Below are positions 16,202-24,442 of a DNA stretch of 64,000 nucleotides, one piece after another. Made by a program: the position numbers and the translations under genes. The notes beneath the pieces are model-generated. The model saw only the letters and a program-made list of their open reading frames with translations. It searched no databases and was not told where the DNA came from. The stretch covers positions 36,617 to 100,616 of the forward strand of contig WGMN01000001.1 of assembly GCA_016125035.1 (NCBI GenBank), given 5' to 3'. Every line of letters begins with the position of its first letter. Within the stretch, counting starts at the first letter, position 1. The stretch is from Pseudomonadota bacterium. Its GTDB lineage: Bacteria; Pseudomonadota; Alphaproteobacteria; UBA2136; UBA6156.

Positions 16202-16620
16202 ACGGGGGCGGGGGGCCGTTCTACACGGCCCCCGGCATCAAAGAGGGGGTGCAGGGGGGCCGCCCCCTGCTGCGTAGCGAGGATGCGCAGCACCCGTAGC
16301 GAGCATCTATTAACCGCCGCTGTTTGGCCTCCGGCCATAGCGCCGGCCCTCACGTTTTGCCTCGCAAGCTCGGGTAAAACGTGGGGCCTCGCGTGCGGCC
16401 GGGCGCTTCGCGCCTCGGCCTCGTTGGGGCAAGCCCCAAGCCCTCTCTATATAGCGGGGGGTGCGAACCCCCCTGCACCCCCCGCCGCACTCCGACGCAC
16501 CGGCTGGGGGGCCGGGTCGGGCACTTCGTGGCACGGACCGGGGGGTTGGGTCGGGCACTTCGACGCAGCGGCGGAGAAAGCCGAAGTCTCTTACGGATTT
16601 TTGATGTGGGGTGGGATAGC
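16202..16620. other. Structured GC-rich non-coding region
   Basis: No supported gene. It is packed with hairpins: GGGGGCCGT/ACGGCCCCC (16209-16232), GCAGGGGG/CCCCCTGC (~16252-16271), GCTGCG/CGCAGC, ACGTTTT/AAAACGT and GGGGGGTGC-type stems. A direct repeat gggtcgggcacttcg occurs at 16514 and 16548. Part of it resembles a tRNA T-arm but no full tRNA folds by eye. Confidence 0.5.
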
Positions 16621-16647
16621 ATGACCGTGAAATGGAGGGTGCAGGAC

Positions 16648-17160
16648 ATGAAAAACTTGCTTTTAACGGTATTGTTGGGCAGTGGCGTGGCGGCCAGTGC
16701 GTTGGCCGTGCCGGTGGAGCTGGATGCGCGCACGGTGACCCAGCAGGGTGTGAGTGCGCGAATGGTGCGCTTTACCGATCCGGCGGCGAAGTGCCCGGCT
16801 TACGGCGTGGTGATGGTGAGTGAGGGCGGCAAGCCGCTGGGGCAAGCGGTGATTTGCGGCGCAGAGAACATTGTGAGCGCGCTGCAGGGCGACCAGGTGG
16901 TGCTGTATGTGTTTGCGCGCGACAGCGTGGGCGCGCTGGGGGTTTTCCGCGATATTGCCGCCAGGAACCAGTGGGACTATTACGACTTCAAGGCCAGCGG
17001 GCTGAAGATAAGCTCGCTGGGGACGCAGGTGATGGTGCGCGGCGAATTTGCGCCGCAGGCAGGCCAAACCAAGCCGCAGACGCAGGCGTGGACCTGGCAC
17101 CCCAACTTCGCCCAGCCCGAGCAGGTGGAGAAGGCGGCGCGTTACCAGGATAAGTTCTAG
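16648..17160 (+). CDS. Secreted hypothetical protein, paralogue of the 46659 product
   Basis: 170 aa with a signal peptide (MKNLLLTVLLGSGVAASALA). The ATG at 16648 follows GGAGG at a normal distance; the earlier ATG at 16621 has none. Two Cys remain in the mature chain. The segment 'EGGKPLGQAVICG...ALGVFRD...WDYYDFKASGLKI' aligns with 'EGTKPVKLCG...GWGLYRY...LDFYDFNAREIKI' of the protein at 46659, so both appear to be divergent members of one uncharacterised family. Monocistronic with a strong terminator. Confidence 0.7.
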   Translation: MKNLLLTVLLGSGVAASALAVPVELDARTVTQQGVSARMVRFTDPAAKCPAYGVVMVSEGGKPLGQAVICGAENIVSALQGDQVVLYVFARDSVGALGVFRDIAARNQWDYYDFKASGLKISSLGTQVMVRGEFAPQAGQTKPQTQAWTWHPNFAQPEQVEKAARYQDKF

Positions 17161-17176
17161 GCCGTAGAAAACCAAA

Positions 17177-17208
17177 GGGCCGCCCATGATGGGCGGCCCC
17201 GGCTTTTT
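17177..17208 (+). terminator. Terminator of the secreted-protein gene
   Basis: gggccgccca/tgggcggccc stem, then cggcTTTTT, 16 bp after the stop. Confidence 0.85.
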
Positions 17209-17248
17209 CGGTTGCCCGCTGGTAGGGGGGCGGGTCAGGTGCGCTCGA

Positions 17249-17416
17249 TCAGCGGGAGGCGTTCGGCCCCGGGCGTTGACGCTCCGGCTCCGGCGGCACC
17301 GGGCCTTCGTTGCCGTGACGCAGGTGCTCGTGGTCGACCGTGGCGGGCTGCCCGCAGCCTTGCTGCTGCTGGGCCGCCGGGTTGCGGGATTGATCGCCTT
17401 GCTGACGGTTGGTCAT
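17249..17416 (-). CDS. Small hypothetical protein (55 aa), Gln/Pro-rich
   Basis: Too short for the ORF track. Minus-strand ATG at 17416 preceded by GAGG; product MTNRQQGDQSRNPAAQQQQG... ending PGPNASR. Hydrophilic and probably disordered, with no family recognised. It fills most of an otherwise empty 450-bp interval, which is the main reason to list it. Confidence 0.4.
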   Translation of the reverse strand: MTNRQQGDQSRNPAAQQQQGCGQPATVDHEHLRHGNEGPVPPEPERQRPGPNASR

Positions 17417-17569
17417 TGCTTGCCTCGTTTAACGTTTCTGGTGTTTCCACCGTGGACTTTTTTTGTACGCGGTACTTGGTAACGCTGGGCAGGTAGCGCC
17501 GGTTTGCGAGGGTTGTCAAAGGGCGTGGTGTGCGTTGCAGCATGGATGGAAAAAGCGTGGGGAGACGTG

Positions 17570-17593
17570 AAAAGCCGCCTTGCGGCGGCTTTT
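17570..17593 (-). terminator. Terminator of the 17617 gene
   Basis: aaaagccgcc-ttg-cggcggctttt, a perfect hairpin with T-runs on both strands, just beyond the minus-strand stop at 17617. Confidence 0.8.
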
Positions 17594-17616
17594 CGGGTTT
17601 TGTCGCGGGCGGTCAC

Positions 17617-18108
17617 TCAGGCGGCGCGGAGCAGCGGGATTTCATCGAAGCTAATGCGCTCATCGCCTTCGCAGGACTTGAGAAAGGTGTCGAGGGCGGC
17701 GGCATCCGACATGCCGGCGCGGAAGGCCTTCCATGTCATGCGCAGGACGCTGTTGCCTTGGTTCCAGATGTGCAGCTCGCAGCCGATGTCGAGGGACTTT
17801 TCCAGCCCCTGGATGGCGTGGAAGCGCACGTGGAGCAGGCGGTTTAAGTGCGCTTCGCCAGTGACGGTGCATTCGTAGGTGACCTGCGGCAGGTCGTTCC
17901 CATGGAAGACGTGCACCTGATTGATGGCGTGGACCATGGCGAACTGCTGGGTGAAGTCATCCATGAACTGGATGGTTTCCCAGGTGGGATGGGCCTTGGC
18001 CCTCTCCAGGGCTTGTTGCAACCGCTCGCGCGAGTAGGGCGCGGTGACGAGGTAGGCGACGGTGAGGAGCTCCACACAGGTGGGGCTGGTGATGGTGAGC
18101 GTGGGCAT
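17617..18108 (-). CDS. Hypothetical protein (163 aa)
   Basis: Soluble protein without signal peptide, starting MPTLTITSPTCVELL. It is fairly Leu/His-rich with four Cys and I recognise no motif. The ORF track's 45-residue upstream extension is unlikely. It is the last gene of the leftward series TPR-ftsY-S51-mutL, 109 bp after mutL, and has its own terminator, so it may be cotranscribed with mutL or independent. Confidence 0.6.
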   Translation of the reverse strand: MPTLTITSPTCVELLTVAYLVTAPYSRERLQQALERAKAHPTWETIQFMDDFTQQFAMVHAINQVHVFHGNDLPQVTYECTVTGEAHLNRLLHVRFHAIQGLEKSLDIGCELHIWNQGNSVLRMTWKAFRAGMSDAAALDTFLKSCEGDERISFDEIPLLRAA

Positions 18109-18217
18109 GAAGCACCTACGGTTGGGCGCGGCCTTGGCAGCCTTGCTGGGGCAAAAGCCAGGGGAGATGCGCCGGGATTGGGGGTGGTTTAGGGCTTTTG
18201 GAGTGGTTTGGCAAGGG

Positions 18218-20017
18218 TTAGCGGCGGGCGAAGAGTTTTTCAAGCTCTGGCAGGGTGAGCGAGACCACCGTGGGGCGGCCGTGGTTGCAGGTGAGGGAGT
18301 TGGGGGTGGCTTCCATCTGCCGCAGCAGGGCGTTTTGCTCGGCCAGCGAGAGGCGGCGGTGGGCGCGGATGGAGTGGTGGCAGGCGATGGTGGCCAGCAC
18401 GTGCTCCAGCTTTTGCGAGAGCGTGGTGCGGGCGGTGAGGGATTGCAGGTCTTCCACCAGATCCTGGATGAGCGGGGCGGGGTTGGCGCCGCCGATGAGT
18501 TGCGGCATGGCGGTGACCGCCACCGCGGTGGGGGAGTAGGACTCCACTTCCAGGCCGAAGGTTTGCAGCTCGGCCGCGTGGGCCAGCAGCGTTTGCACCT
18601 GCGCGGGCGAGAGCGTGACGATGGCGGGGATGAGCAGCTGCTGCGCGGTGATGTGGCCGGCGGTGAATTGGGACTTGAGGCCCTCGTACACCAGGCGTTC
18701 GTGCGCGGCGTGCTGATCGACCAGGATGAGTGCGCCCTCCGGTGTTTCTGCGACGATGTAGGTGGCGGCGATCTGGCCTACCGCTGAACCGAGCGGGTGG
18801 GAGTTGGGGGATTCGTGATTCGTTATTGGTGATTCGTGATTGGTGGGGGCTTCGCCTTTCCAGAGTTTTTGTGGGGGGGTTTGGAGATCGAAAGAGGCGG
18901 AGAAGGTTGCGGGCGGCCCCGGATGGGTGATGGGCGTCCCAGGCTTGTTCCAAGCCTGGCCCATCATCCCTCCGGGGGCCTGTGCGAGGACTCCCGGCGC
19001 GCGATGCTGGGCCAGGGTTTGGCGGATGGCGGCGTAGATGAGGCCGTAGAGGCCGTTGGCGTCGCGGAAGCGGACTTCCGATTTGGCGGGGTGGACGTTG
19101 ACGTCGACCTGATCCGCCGGGACGGTGAGGAACAGCACGGCAAACGGGTGGCGGCCTGCGGGAAGTGCGTCGCCATAGGCGTTTTTGAGGGCGGCTTGCA
19201 GCGACCTGTCCTTGATGGGGCGGCCGTTGACGAAGAGGAATTGTTTTTGCGCGGTGCCGGCGTGGAGTTGGGCGGGGGAGATGTAGCCTTCGAGGCGTGA
19301 TTCGTTATTCGTTATTCGTGATTCGTCGAGGGAGCGCGAGGCGTTGACCGGCAGGGCGGCGCGGGCGAAGTCCTCCCCCACCACGTTGGCCAGGCGCGGG
19401 TGGAGGGCGGAGAGGAAATTGCCCTGCGCGGCGGGGATGTGCCAGGTTTCCGTGCCGTCTTCCACCACCGTGAGGGTGAGGTGCGGGTGGGCGAGCGCCA
19501 GGTTTTTGATCACGCCTTCCGTGGCGGTGCGTTCTGCGCGCGGGGATTTGAGGAACTTGCGCCGCGCGGGGGTGGCGTAGAACAGGTCGGCCACTTCCAC
19601 CCGCGTGCCGGGCGGGTGGGCTGCGGGTTTCAAGCCCCCTTCCCCGCTGATGGACCAGGCCTCTGGCTGCCCGGCCGGGCGGCTGGTGAGGGTGAAGCGC
19701 GAGACGCTGGCGATGGAGGGCAGAGCCTCCCCCCTAAAGCCGAAGGTGTGGATGTTGAAGAGGTCTTCCGTGGTGGCGATCTTGGAGGTGGCGTGGCGTT
19801 GCAGGGCGAGGGCGAGTTCTGCCTGCGGGATACCCGAGCCGTTATCGGTGACCGCGAGTTTGGTGAGGCCGGAATCGGTGAGATCCACCCGCAGCATGGT
19901 GGCGCCTGCGTCGAGCGCGTTCTCGGTGAGTTCCTTCAGCACGGAAGACGGGCGCTCGATGACTTCGCCGGCGGCTATTTGGTTGGCGAGGGTGTCGGGC
20001 AGTTTGCGGATGGGCAT
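18218..20017 (-). CDS. mutL: DNA mismatch repair protein MutL
   Basis: 599 aa. GHKL ATPase motifs: 'NALDAGATMLRVDLTDSG', 'VTDNGSGIP', 'TFGFRGEALPSIASVS'. The C-terminal metal-endonuclease motif 'DQHAAHERLVYE' (DQHAx2Ex4E) and 'CNHGRPT' are kept, as in bacteria without MutH. Two heptamer arrays are translated in frame: 'DESRITNNESR' (~230-240, within the N-terminal half) and 'TNHESPITNHESP' (~392-404, in the linker before the dimerisation domain). It starts 2 bp after the S51 gene stop. Confidence 0.97.
   Translation of the reverse strand: MPIRKLPDTLANQIAAGEVIERPSSVLKELTENALDAGATMLRVDLTDSGLTKLAVTDNGSGIPQAELALALQRHATSKIATTEDLFNIHTFGFRGEALPSIASVSRFTLTSRPAGQPEAWSISGEGGLKPAAHPPGTRVEVADLFYATPARRKFLKSPRAERTATEGVIKNLALAHPHLTLTVVEDGTETWHIPAAQGNFLSALHPRLANVVGEDFARAALPVNASRSLDESRITNNESRLEGYISPAQLHAGTAQKQFLFVNGRPIKDRSLQAALKNAYGDALPAGRHPFAVLFLTVPADQVDVNVHPAKSEVRFRDANGLYGLIYAAIRQTLAQHRAPGVLAQAPGGMMGQAWNKPGTPITHPGPPATFSASFDLQTPPQKLWKGEAPTNHESPITNHESPNSHPLGSAVGQIAATYIVAETPEGALILVDQHAAHERLVYEGLKSQFTAGHITAQQLLIPAIVTLSPAQVQTLLAHAAELQTFGLEVESYSPTAVAVTAMPQLIGGANPAPLIQDLVEDLQSLTARTTLSQKLEHVLATIACHHSIRAHRRLSLAEQNALLRQMEATPNSLTCNHGRPTVVSLTLPELEKLFARR
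18810..18844. repeat. Heptamer array H6 (GATTCGT type), 5 units in mutL
   Basis: gattcgt/gattcgt/tattggt/gattcgt/gattggt. On the coding strand it gives the Thr/Asn/His/Glu/Ser-rich MutL linker insertion. Confidence 0.9.
19299..19326. repeat. Heptamer array H7 (GATTCGT type), 4 units in mutL
   Basis: gattcgt/tattcgt/tattcgt/gattcgt; exactly 28 nt, read in frame in MutL. Confidence 0.9.
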
Positions 20018-20019
20018 GG

Positions 20020-20640
20020 CTAGGCCTGGATGAATTGCACCACGTTGTTTTGCACCCAGAGGGCTTGGGTGTCGGCGAGGGCGAGGCCGGTTTCATTACT
20101 GGGAAGTGCGTGGAGTAAGGTTTTGGCGAGGGCACCGTACTTGGGGTGGTCATAATGCGGCATGACTATGTATGGGACAAGATTGAGGCCCCGGAAGCTG
20201 GTTGGCGCCCCTTTAGAAGGGTCATCCATGGAGCCGGTAAAGTCGATACGCGGGCAGGCCAGCACCGTGCCCGCACTGGAGCCAATATAGACACCACCAC
20301 GTTGAAAAAAAGCTGGCAAAGTGCTGGTGATGTTGGTTTTTTGGGCATGTTCCAGCAGGTGGTAACTGTTGCCGCCGGTGACGTGAACCACGTCGGAAAT
20401 GGCTAGTTCGGCGGAAACTTCGGCGGAGGATTTTTGCGCGAGGTCGAGCATATGCAGGGTGGCACCCGCTTGTTTAAGAGTATTGAGTTCGTCATCAAAC
20501 CAAGGGCGGTTATCCATAGGATAGACGTTGGCGGCGGTGGGAATGACGGTGACATGGCATTGCGCTAGCGGTTTGGGAAAGAAAGAGAGTGCGGCCGGGA
20601 GAGTGTTTTGCACCATGGAAGTGAGAAGCAAGGTGGGCAT
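20020..20640 (-). CDS. Peptidase S51 (dipeptidase E-like) family protein
   Basis: 206 aa, cytosolic. The S51 pattern is visible: 'DVVHVTGGNSYHLLEH' (~84-99) and the nucleophile Ser in 'GVYIGSSAGTVLACP' (~116-130). Peptidase E cleaves Asp-Xaa dipeptides in characterised members; other members differ, so the substrate is uncertain. It lies between ftsY (3-bp gap) and mutL (2-bp gap), so it is translated from the same operon although functionally unrelated. Confidence 0.8.
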   Translation of the reverse strand: MPTLLLTSMVQNTLPAALSFFPKPLAQCHVTVIPTAANVYPMDNRPWFDDELNTLKQAGATLHMLDLAQKSSAEVSAELAISDVVHVTGGNSYHLLEHAQKTNITSTLPAFFQRGGVYIGSSAGTVLACPRIDFTGSMDDPSKGAPTSFRGLNLVPYIVMPHYDHPKYGALAKTLLHALPSNETGLALADTQALWVQNNVVQFIQA

Positions 20641-20643
20641 GGG

Positions 20644-21603
20644 TTATTCCTCCGCCGGAAGGCCGACGAGGGCGCGGGCGTAGGCTTTGGCGTTGAAGGG
20701 GCCCAAGTCATCCAGCGACTCGCCGAAGCCGATGGCGTGGACGGGGAGCGGGTTGGGTTCCGCCGCCAGGGCGAGGAGGAAGCCTGCTTTGGCCGAGCCG
20801 TCGAGTTTGGTGATGATGAGGCCGGTGACCGGCGAGGCTTCGTGAAATTGGCGGACCTGGGGCAGTGTGGATTGGCCCAGCGTGCTATCGAGCACCAGGA
20901 TGGTGGCGTGGGGGGCGGAGGCGTCCAGCTTTTTGACCACGCGGGTGATCTTGGTGAGTTCGGCCAGCAGGTCGCTCCGGTTGGGCAGGCGGCCGGCGGT
21001 ATCGATGAGGACGATATCGGCTTTGTCTTTTTGGGCTTGTTCCAGCGCGGCGAAGGCCACGCCTGCGGGGTCGGCGCCTTCCTTGGCCGGGGGGATGATG
21101 GTGACGGAACCTTTCTTTTTGCTGGCATCTGCGGCGCGGTCGGTCCAGACCTTGAGTTGCTCCACCGCGGCGGCGCGGAAGGTGTCTGCCGCGGCGACGA
21201 TGACGTGGTGGCCCTGGCGCGCCCACTGCGCGGCGAGCTTGCCGATGGTGGTGGTTTTGCCTGAACCGTTGACGCCGGCTATAAGGATCGTGATTGGTGA
21301 TTCGTTATTGGTGATTGGTAAGAGGGGTTGGGCCAGGGGTTGCAGGCGGGACTCGATGAGATCGGCCAGGGCGGCTTTGACCGAGTCTTCGGTGAGCGGT
21401 TCCGGGATGCCTTTCTTCTGCAGGTCGGAGATGAGGGCTTGAGCGACGGGCAGGCCGACGTCGGCGCTGATGAGGGCTTCTTCCAGCGCTTCGCGGGTTT
21501 GGGCGTCGAGCTTTTTGGACAGGCCCACCGCCGCTTTGACCCCCTGCCCTAGATTGGCGGCGGTCTTCTTCAGGCCCGAAGTGATGCGGGAGAACCAGCT
21601 CAT
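20644..21603 (-). CDS. ftsY: Signal recognition particle receptor FtsY
   Basis: 319-aa SRP receptor GTPase that delivers ribosome-nascent chains to the membrane together with Ffh. NG domain only: N domain ~1-95, G1 'GVNGSGKTTT', 'DTFRAAAVEQL', G3 'DTAGRLPN', G4 'TKLDGSAKAG'. There is no long acidic A domain. A 28-nt heptamer array (H8) encodes 'PITNNESPIT' exactly at the N/G junction just before the G1 strand. The start overlaps the end of the TPR gene (ATGA). Confidence 0.97.
   Translation of the reverse strand: MSWFSRITSGLKKTAANLGQGVKAAVGLSKKLDAQTREALEEALISADVGLPVAQALISDLQKKGIPEPLTEDSVKAALADLIESRLQPLAQPLLPITNNESPITILIAGVNGSGKTTTIGKLAAQWARQGHHVIVAAADTFRAAAVEQLKVWTDRAADASKKKGSVTIIPPAKEGADPAGVAFAALEQAQKDKADIVLIDTAGRLPNRSDLLAELTKITRVVKKLDASAPHATILVLDSTLGQSTLPQVRQFHEASPVTGLIITKLDGSAKAGFLLALAAEPNPLPVHAIGFGESLDDLGPFNAKAYARALVGLPAEE
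21292..21319. repeat. Heptamer array H8 (GATTGGT/GATTCGT type), 4 units in ftsY
   Basis: gattggt/gattcgt/tattggt/gattggt, read in frame at the FtsY N/G domain junction. Confidence 0.9.
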
Positions 21604-22580
21604 GCCGTGGGGGACACCGTGGCGGAAGGTGGCTGGGCGGCGGGCAGCGGCGCGAGGTTTTGGTAGCTGGGCGCGGCGGGCGGGACATCTGGCGCCGAGG
21701 TGGGGATGGTGGGCTGGAACTCCACCATGGAAGCCAGGGCGGTGTGGCGCGCGGTGACGGCTTGTTGGCGCGCGAGTTCCACCGCCGCGACGGGAGCGTT
21801 AAGCCAGATGGCGGCAAAGGGCATGGCGAACAGCAGCGCGTAGGCATAATGCCGGTGGCGGCAGGCGGAGAGGAACGCCAGCCCCAGCACCGCCCACATG
21901 AACAGCATGAGGCCACCGGTGGCACTGTTGTGGTTGAGGAACAAAAGCCCCGCGCCGGGGAGCAGCGAGACGGCGGCGGCGGTGGCGGTGCGTGCGCGGC
22001 TTTGCTGCGCCAGCATGGCCAGTTTGGTTTGCAGCAATTGTGCTTTTTCAAGCCCGTAGGTGTTGGTGATGAGGCCGCGGGTTTGCGCTTCATCCCACAC
22101 ACGGGTGTAGAGCGCGGCGTCATCCCACGCGGTGCGGGTTGGCTTTTGTGCAAGCTTTTGGAGCACCGCCTGCTGTGCCGCGCCGGTGGTGAGCTGGGCC
22201 TGGCGGAAGGCGAGTTCTTCTGCGCGGGGGTGGGTGGGATATTCGTGAGCAAAGGTTTGCCAGGTGAGGGCGGCGGCGGCGCTGTTGCCCAGCGTTTGCT
22301 GCAGGCGGGCGATGGCGAGCAGGGCGCGGGCGCGGTCTGGCCCCGGGAACTCATGCGCCAGGCGTTGCCAGGCGAACAGCGCGCTGGTGAGATCGCCGTT
22401 TTCTTCCAGCGCTTTGGGGAAGGAGAAATCTGGCATGCGCTCGGTGGTGGTGACGGGGCTGGCGAGGGCGGGAAGGGATTCCACCGTTTTGCCGTCGAGC
22501 GGGCCGACGGTGGGCGTGGCCGCGTGGGCCACCGCACAAAGTGCGCACAAAAACAGAATGTGGAGGAGCCCCGGCCGCAT
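21600..22580 (-). CDS. Secreted/membrane protein with TPR-like region and C-terminal membrane segments
   Basis: 326 aa. Signal peptide (MRPGLLHILFLCALCAVAHA), then an Ala-rich helical region with TPR-like spacing ('GDLTSALFAWQRLAHEFPG', 'NSAAAALTWQTFAHEYP'), then three hydrophobic segments (~205-285) and a Pro/Ala-rich tail. The family is not recognised with certainty. It is first in the ftsY-S51-mutL operon, overlapping ftsY by 4 bp, which suggests a role at the membrane but proves nothing. Divergent from ffh. Confidence 0.65.
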   Translation of the reverse strand: MRPGLLHILFLCALCAVAHAATPTVGPLDGKTVESLPALASPVTTTERMPDFSFPKALEENGDLTSALFAWQRLAHEFPGPDRARALLAIARLQQTLGNSAAAALTWQTFAHEYPTHPRAEELAFRQAQLTTGAAQQAVLQKLAQKPTRTAWDDAALYTRVWDEAQTRGLITNTYGLEKAQLLQTKLAMLAQQSRARTATAAAVSLLPGAGLLFLNHNSATGGLMLFMWAVLGLAFLSACRHRHYAYALLFAMPFAAIWLNAPVAAVELARQQAVTARHTALASMVEFQPTIPTSAPDVPPAAPSYQNLAPLPAAQPPSATVSPTA

Positions 22581-22641
22581 GGGATGGTTATAGCGCATCT
22601 GGCCGCTGGACGCCAAGCTTTGGAGTTGCTAAAGCTGGGGC

Positions 22642-24039
22642 ATGTTTGAGTTTATTTCAGAGAAGTTGGGCAAGGCGTTTGGCGCGCTGGGCGGCAAGGC
22701 GCTGCTGACCGAGGCCGATGTGGACGCGGCGCTGCGCGAGTTGCGCGTGGGGCTTTTGGAAGCGGATGTGGCGTTGCCTGCCATTAAGCACCTGGTGGGG
22801 CTGGTGCGTGAGCGGGCGGTGGGTGAGGCGGTATTGAAGGGGGTGAACCCCGGCCAGCAGGTGGTGAAGATTGTTTACGACGCGATGGTGGAGCTGCTGG
22901 GTGGGCAGGAACGAGGAACGAGGAACGAGGAACGAGGAGGCCTTGACTTAAGGGCGGTGCCTCCGGCGGTGATTTTGATGGCCGGGTTGCAGGGCGGGGG
23001 CAAGACCACCACTGCGGGGAAGTTGGCCAAGTGGCTAAAGGAGACGCAGGGCAAGAGCGTTTACCTGGCCAGTTTGGACGTTTACCGCCCTGCCGCCATT
23101 GAGCAATTGAGTGTGCTGGCGGGTAAAGTTGGTGTTGAGGTGCTGGAGAGCGACAGCACAGACGTGATGGCGCGGGCCAAGGCGGCGTTGGCGGCGGCGA
23201 AGAAGGCGAGTGCGGATGTGTTGATCTTGGACACCGCCGGACGGCTGACCCTTGATGATGAGATGATGGCCGAGCTGGTGAAGGTTCGGGATTTGGCGAA
23301 ACCGGTGGCGACCTTGCTGGTGGCGGATGGGCAGACCGGGCAGGTGGCGGTGGAGGTGGCGAAGGGCTTCCATGAGGCTCTGGGAAGAAAGGAACGAGGA
23401 ACGAGGAACGAGGAACGAGGGTCTGGGGGGCTGACCGGGCTGGTGTTGACAAGGATGGATGGCGATGCGCGCGGGGGCGCGGCGCTGAGCATGCGCTTTG
23501 TGACCGGGGTGCCGATTTACTTTTTGGGCCTTGGCGAGGGGATTGCGGCGTTTGAGGTGTTCCGCCCCGAGAGCCTGGCCGGGCGCATTTTAGGCCAGGG
23601 CGACGTGGTGAGCCTGGTGGAAAAAGTGCAGGCCGCCGCCAAGGAAGAAGACGCCCAGGCGATGGAGAAGAAGCTGCTGAGTGGGCAGAAGCTGGACTTC
23701 AACGACATGAAAAAACAGTTTGTGATGATGAAAAAGATGGGCGGCATGGCCGGCATGCTGGAGATGCTGCCGGGCATGGGCGCCATTAAGAGCAAGATTG
23801 ACGCCAGCAAGCTGGACGACAAGGTGATGCTGCGGCAGGTGGCGGTGATTGATTCCATGACCAAAGCCGAGCGGCGCAACCCGCTGCTGCTGAACGCGCG
23901 GCGGCGCATGCGCATTGCCAAGGGCGCGGGCGTGACCGTGCAGGACGTGAATAAATTAGTGAAGATGCAGGAGCAGATGAACAAGGTGGCGAAGATGATG
24001 CGCAGTGGGGGGTTAGCGCAGTTGATAGGGCGGAAATAG
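22642..24039 (+). CDS. ffh: Signal recognition particle protein Ffh
   Basis: 465-aa SRP54 GTPase that binds signal sequences and 4.5S RNA. N domain, G1 'GLQGGGKTTT', 'DVYRPAAIEQL', G3 'DTAGRL', G4 'TRMDGDARGG', and a Met-rich M domain ('MMKKMGGMAGMLEMLPGMG', then 'RMRIAKGAGV') are all seen. Two in-frame heptamer arrays are translated: 'QERGTRNEERGG' at the N/G junction just before G1, and 'KERGTRNEERGS' just before the G4 strand. It starts a rightward cluster with rpsP and rimM. Confidence 0.97.
   Translation: MFEFISEKLGKAFGALGGKALLTEADVDAALRELRVGLLEADVALPAIKHLVGLVRERAVGEAVLKGVNPGQQVVKIVYDAMVELLGGQERGTRNEERGGLDLRAVPPAVILMAGLQGGGKTTTAGKLAKWLKETQGKSVYLASLDVYRPAAIEQLSVLAGKVGVEVLESDSTDVMARAKAALAAAKKASADVLILDTAGRLTLDDEMMAELVKVRDLAKPVATLLVADGQTGQVAVEVAKGFHEALGRKERGTRNEERGSGGLTGLVLTRMDGDARGGAALSMRFVTGVPIYFLGLGEGIAAFEVFRPESLAGRILGQGDVVSLVEKVQAAAKEEDAQAMEKKLLSGQKLDFNDMKKQFVMMKKMGGMAGMLEMLPGMGAIKSKIDASKLDDKVMLRQVAVIDSMTKAERRNPLLLNARRRMRIAKGAGVTVQDVNKLVKMQEQMNKVAKMMRSGGLAQLIGRK
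22907..22934. repeat. Heptamer array H9 (AGGAACG type), 4 units in ffh
   Basis: Four perfect AGGAACG units, then aggaggc; in frame at the N/G junction. Confidence 0.92.
23390..23417. repeat. Heptamer array H10 (AGGAACG type), 4 units in ffh
   Basis: Four perfect AGGAACG units, identical to H9, in a loop preceding G4. The two copies share about 28 identical bases within one gene. Confidence 0.92.
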
Positions 24040-24043
24040 GAAA

Positions 24044-24076
24044 ACCCGCGCTTGCGTGCGGGCTTTCTCTTTTTGT
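24044..24076 (+). terminator. ffh terminator
   Basis: cccgcgc-ttgc-gtgcggg stem followed by a T-rich tail, 5 bp after ffh. Confidence 0.75.
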
Positions 24077-24094
24077 TCCGGCGGGCGGGGCCGG

Positions 24095-24442
24095 TTAGTG
24101 CAGGGCGCGGAGGAGCTTCTGCACGTTGGGGTTGGTGGTGGTGATACGCTCGAGCCGGGTGCCGACGACGAACGACACGCCGTCAACCTCCACGCTGTCG
24201 GCGACCTCCATCACAACAGCGAGCGGAATAATCTCGCCGCCGCGGTGGGAGCGGCCGTAGGAGACGATGGCGGTGATCTTCTTTCCTTCGGCTTCCACGC
24301 CGATGAGCTGGAAAGGTTCGGCGCGGATGAGGTTTTGAGCGCCCTGTTTGACCTTGCTCTCCAGCGGCATGGTGGTGACCACGCACTGGACCTTTGCGGG
24401 CTGGCCGGGCGTGAGAAAAAGCGTTGCGATTTTTCGGGGCAT
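24095..24442 (-). CDS. Hypothetical protein (115 aa)
   Basis: Starts MPRKIATLFLTPGQPAKV at 24442 with GGAGGAAA upstream. It is soluble, beta-rich by eye ('SFVVGTRLERITTT'), with no signal peptide. The family is not recognised. It is oriented against ffh and rpsP and so splits the usual ffh-rpsP cluster. Confidence 0.65.
   Translation of the reverse strand: MPRKIATLFLTPGQPAKVQCVVTTMPLESKVKQGAQNLIRAEPFQLIGVEAEGKKITAIVSYGRSHRGGEIIPLAVVMEVADSVEVDGVSFVVGTRLERITTTNPNVQKLLRALH

Noticed and set aside
16455-16495. tRNA-like T-arm (GGGGGTGCGAACCCCC)
   Set aside because: No matching acceptor, D and anticodon arms at correct spacing.
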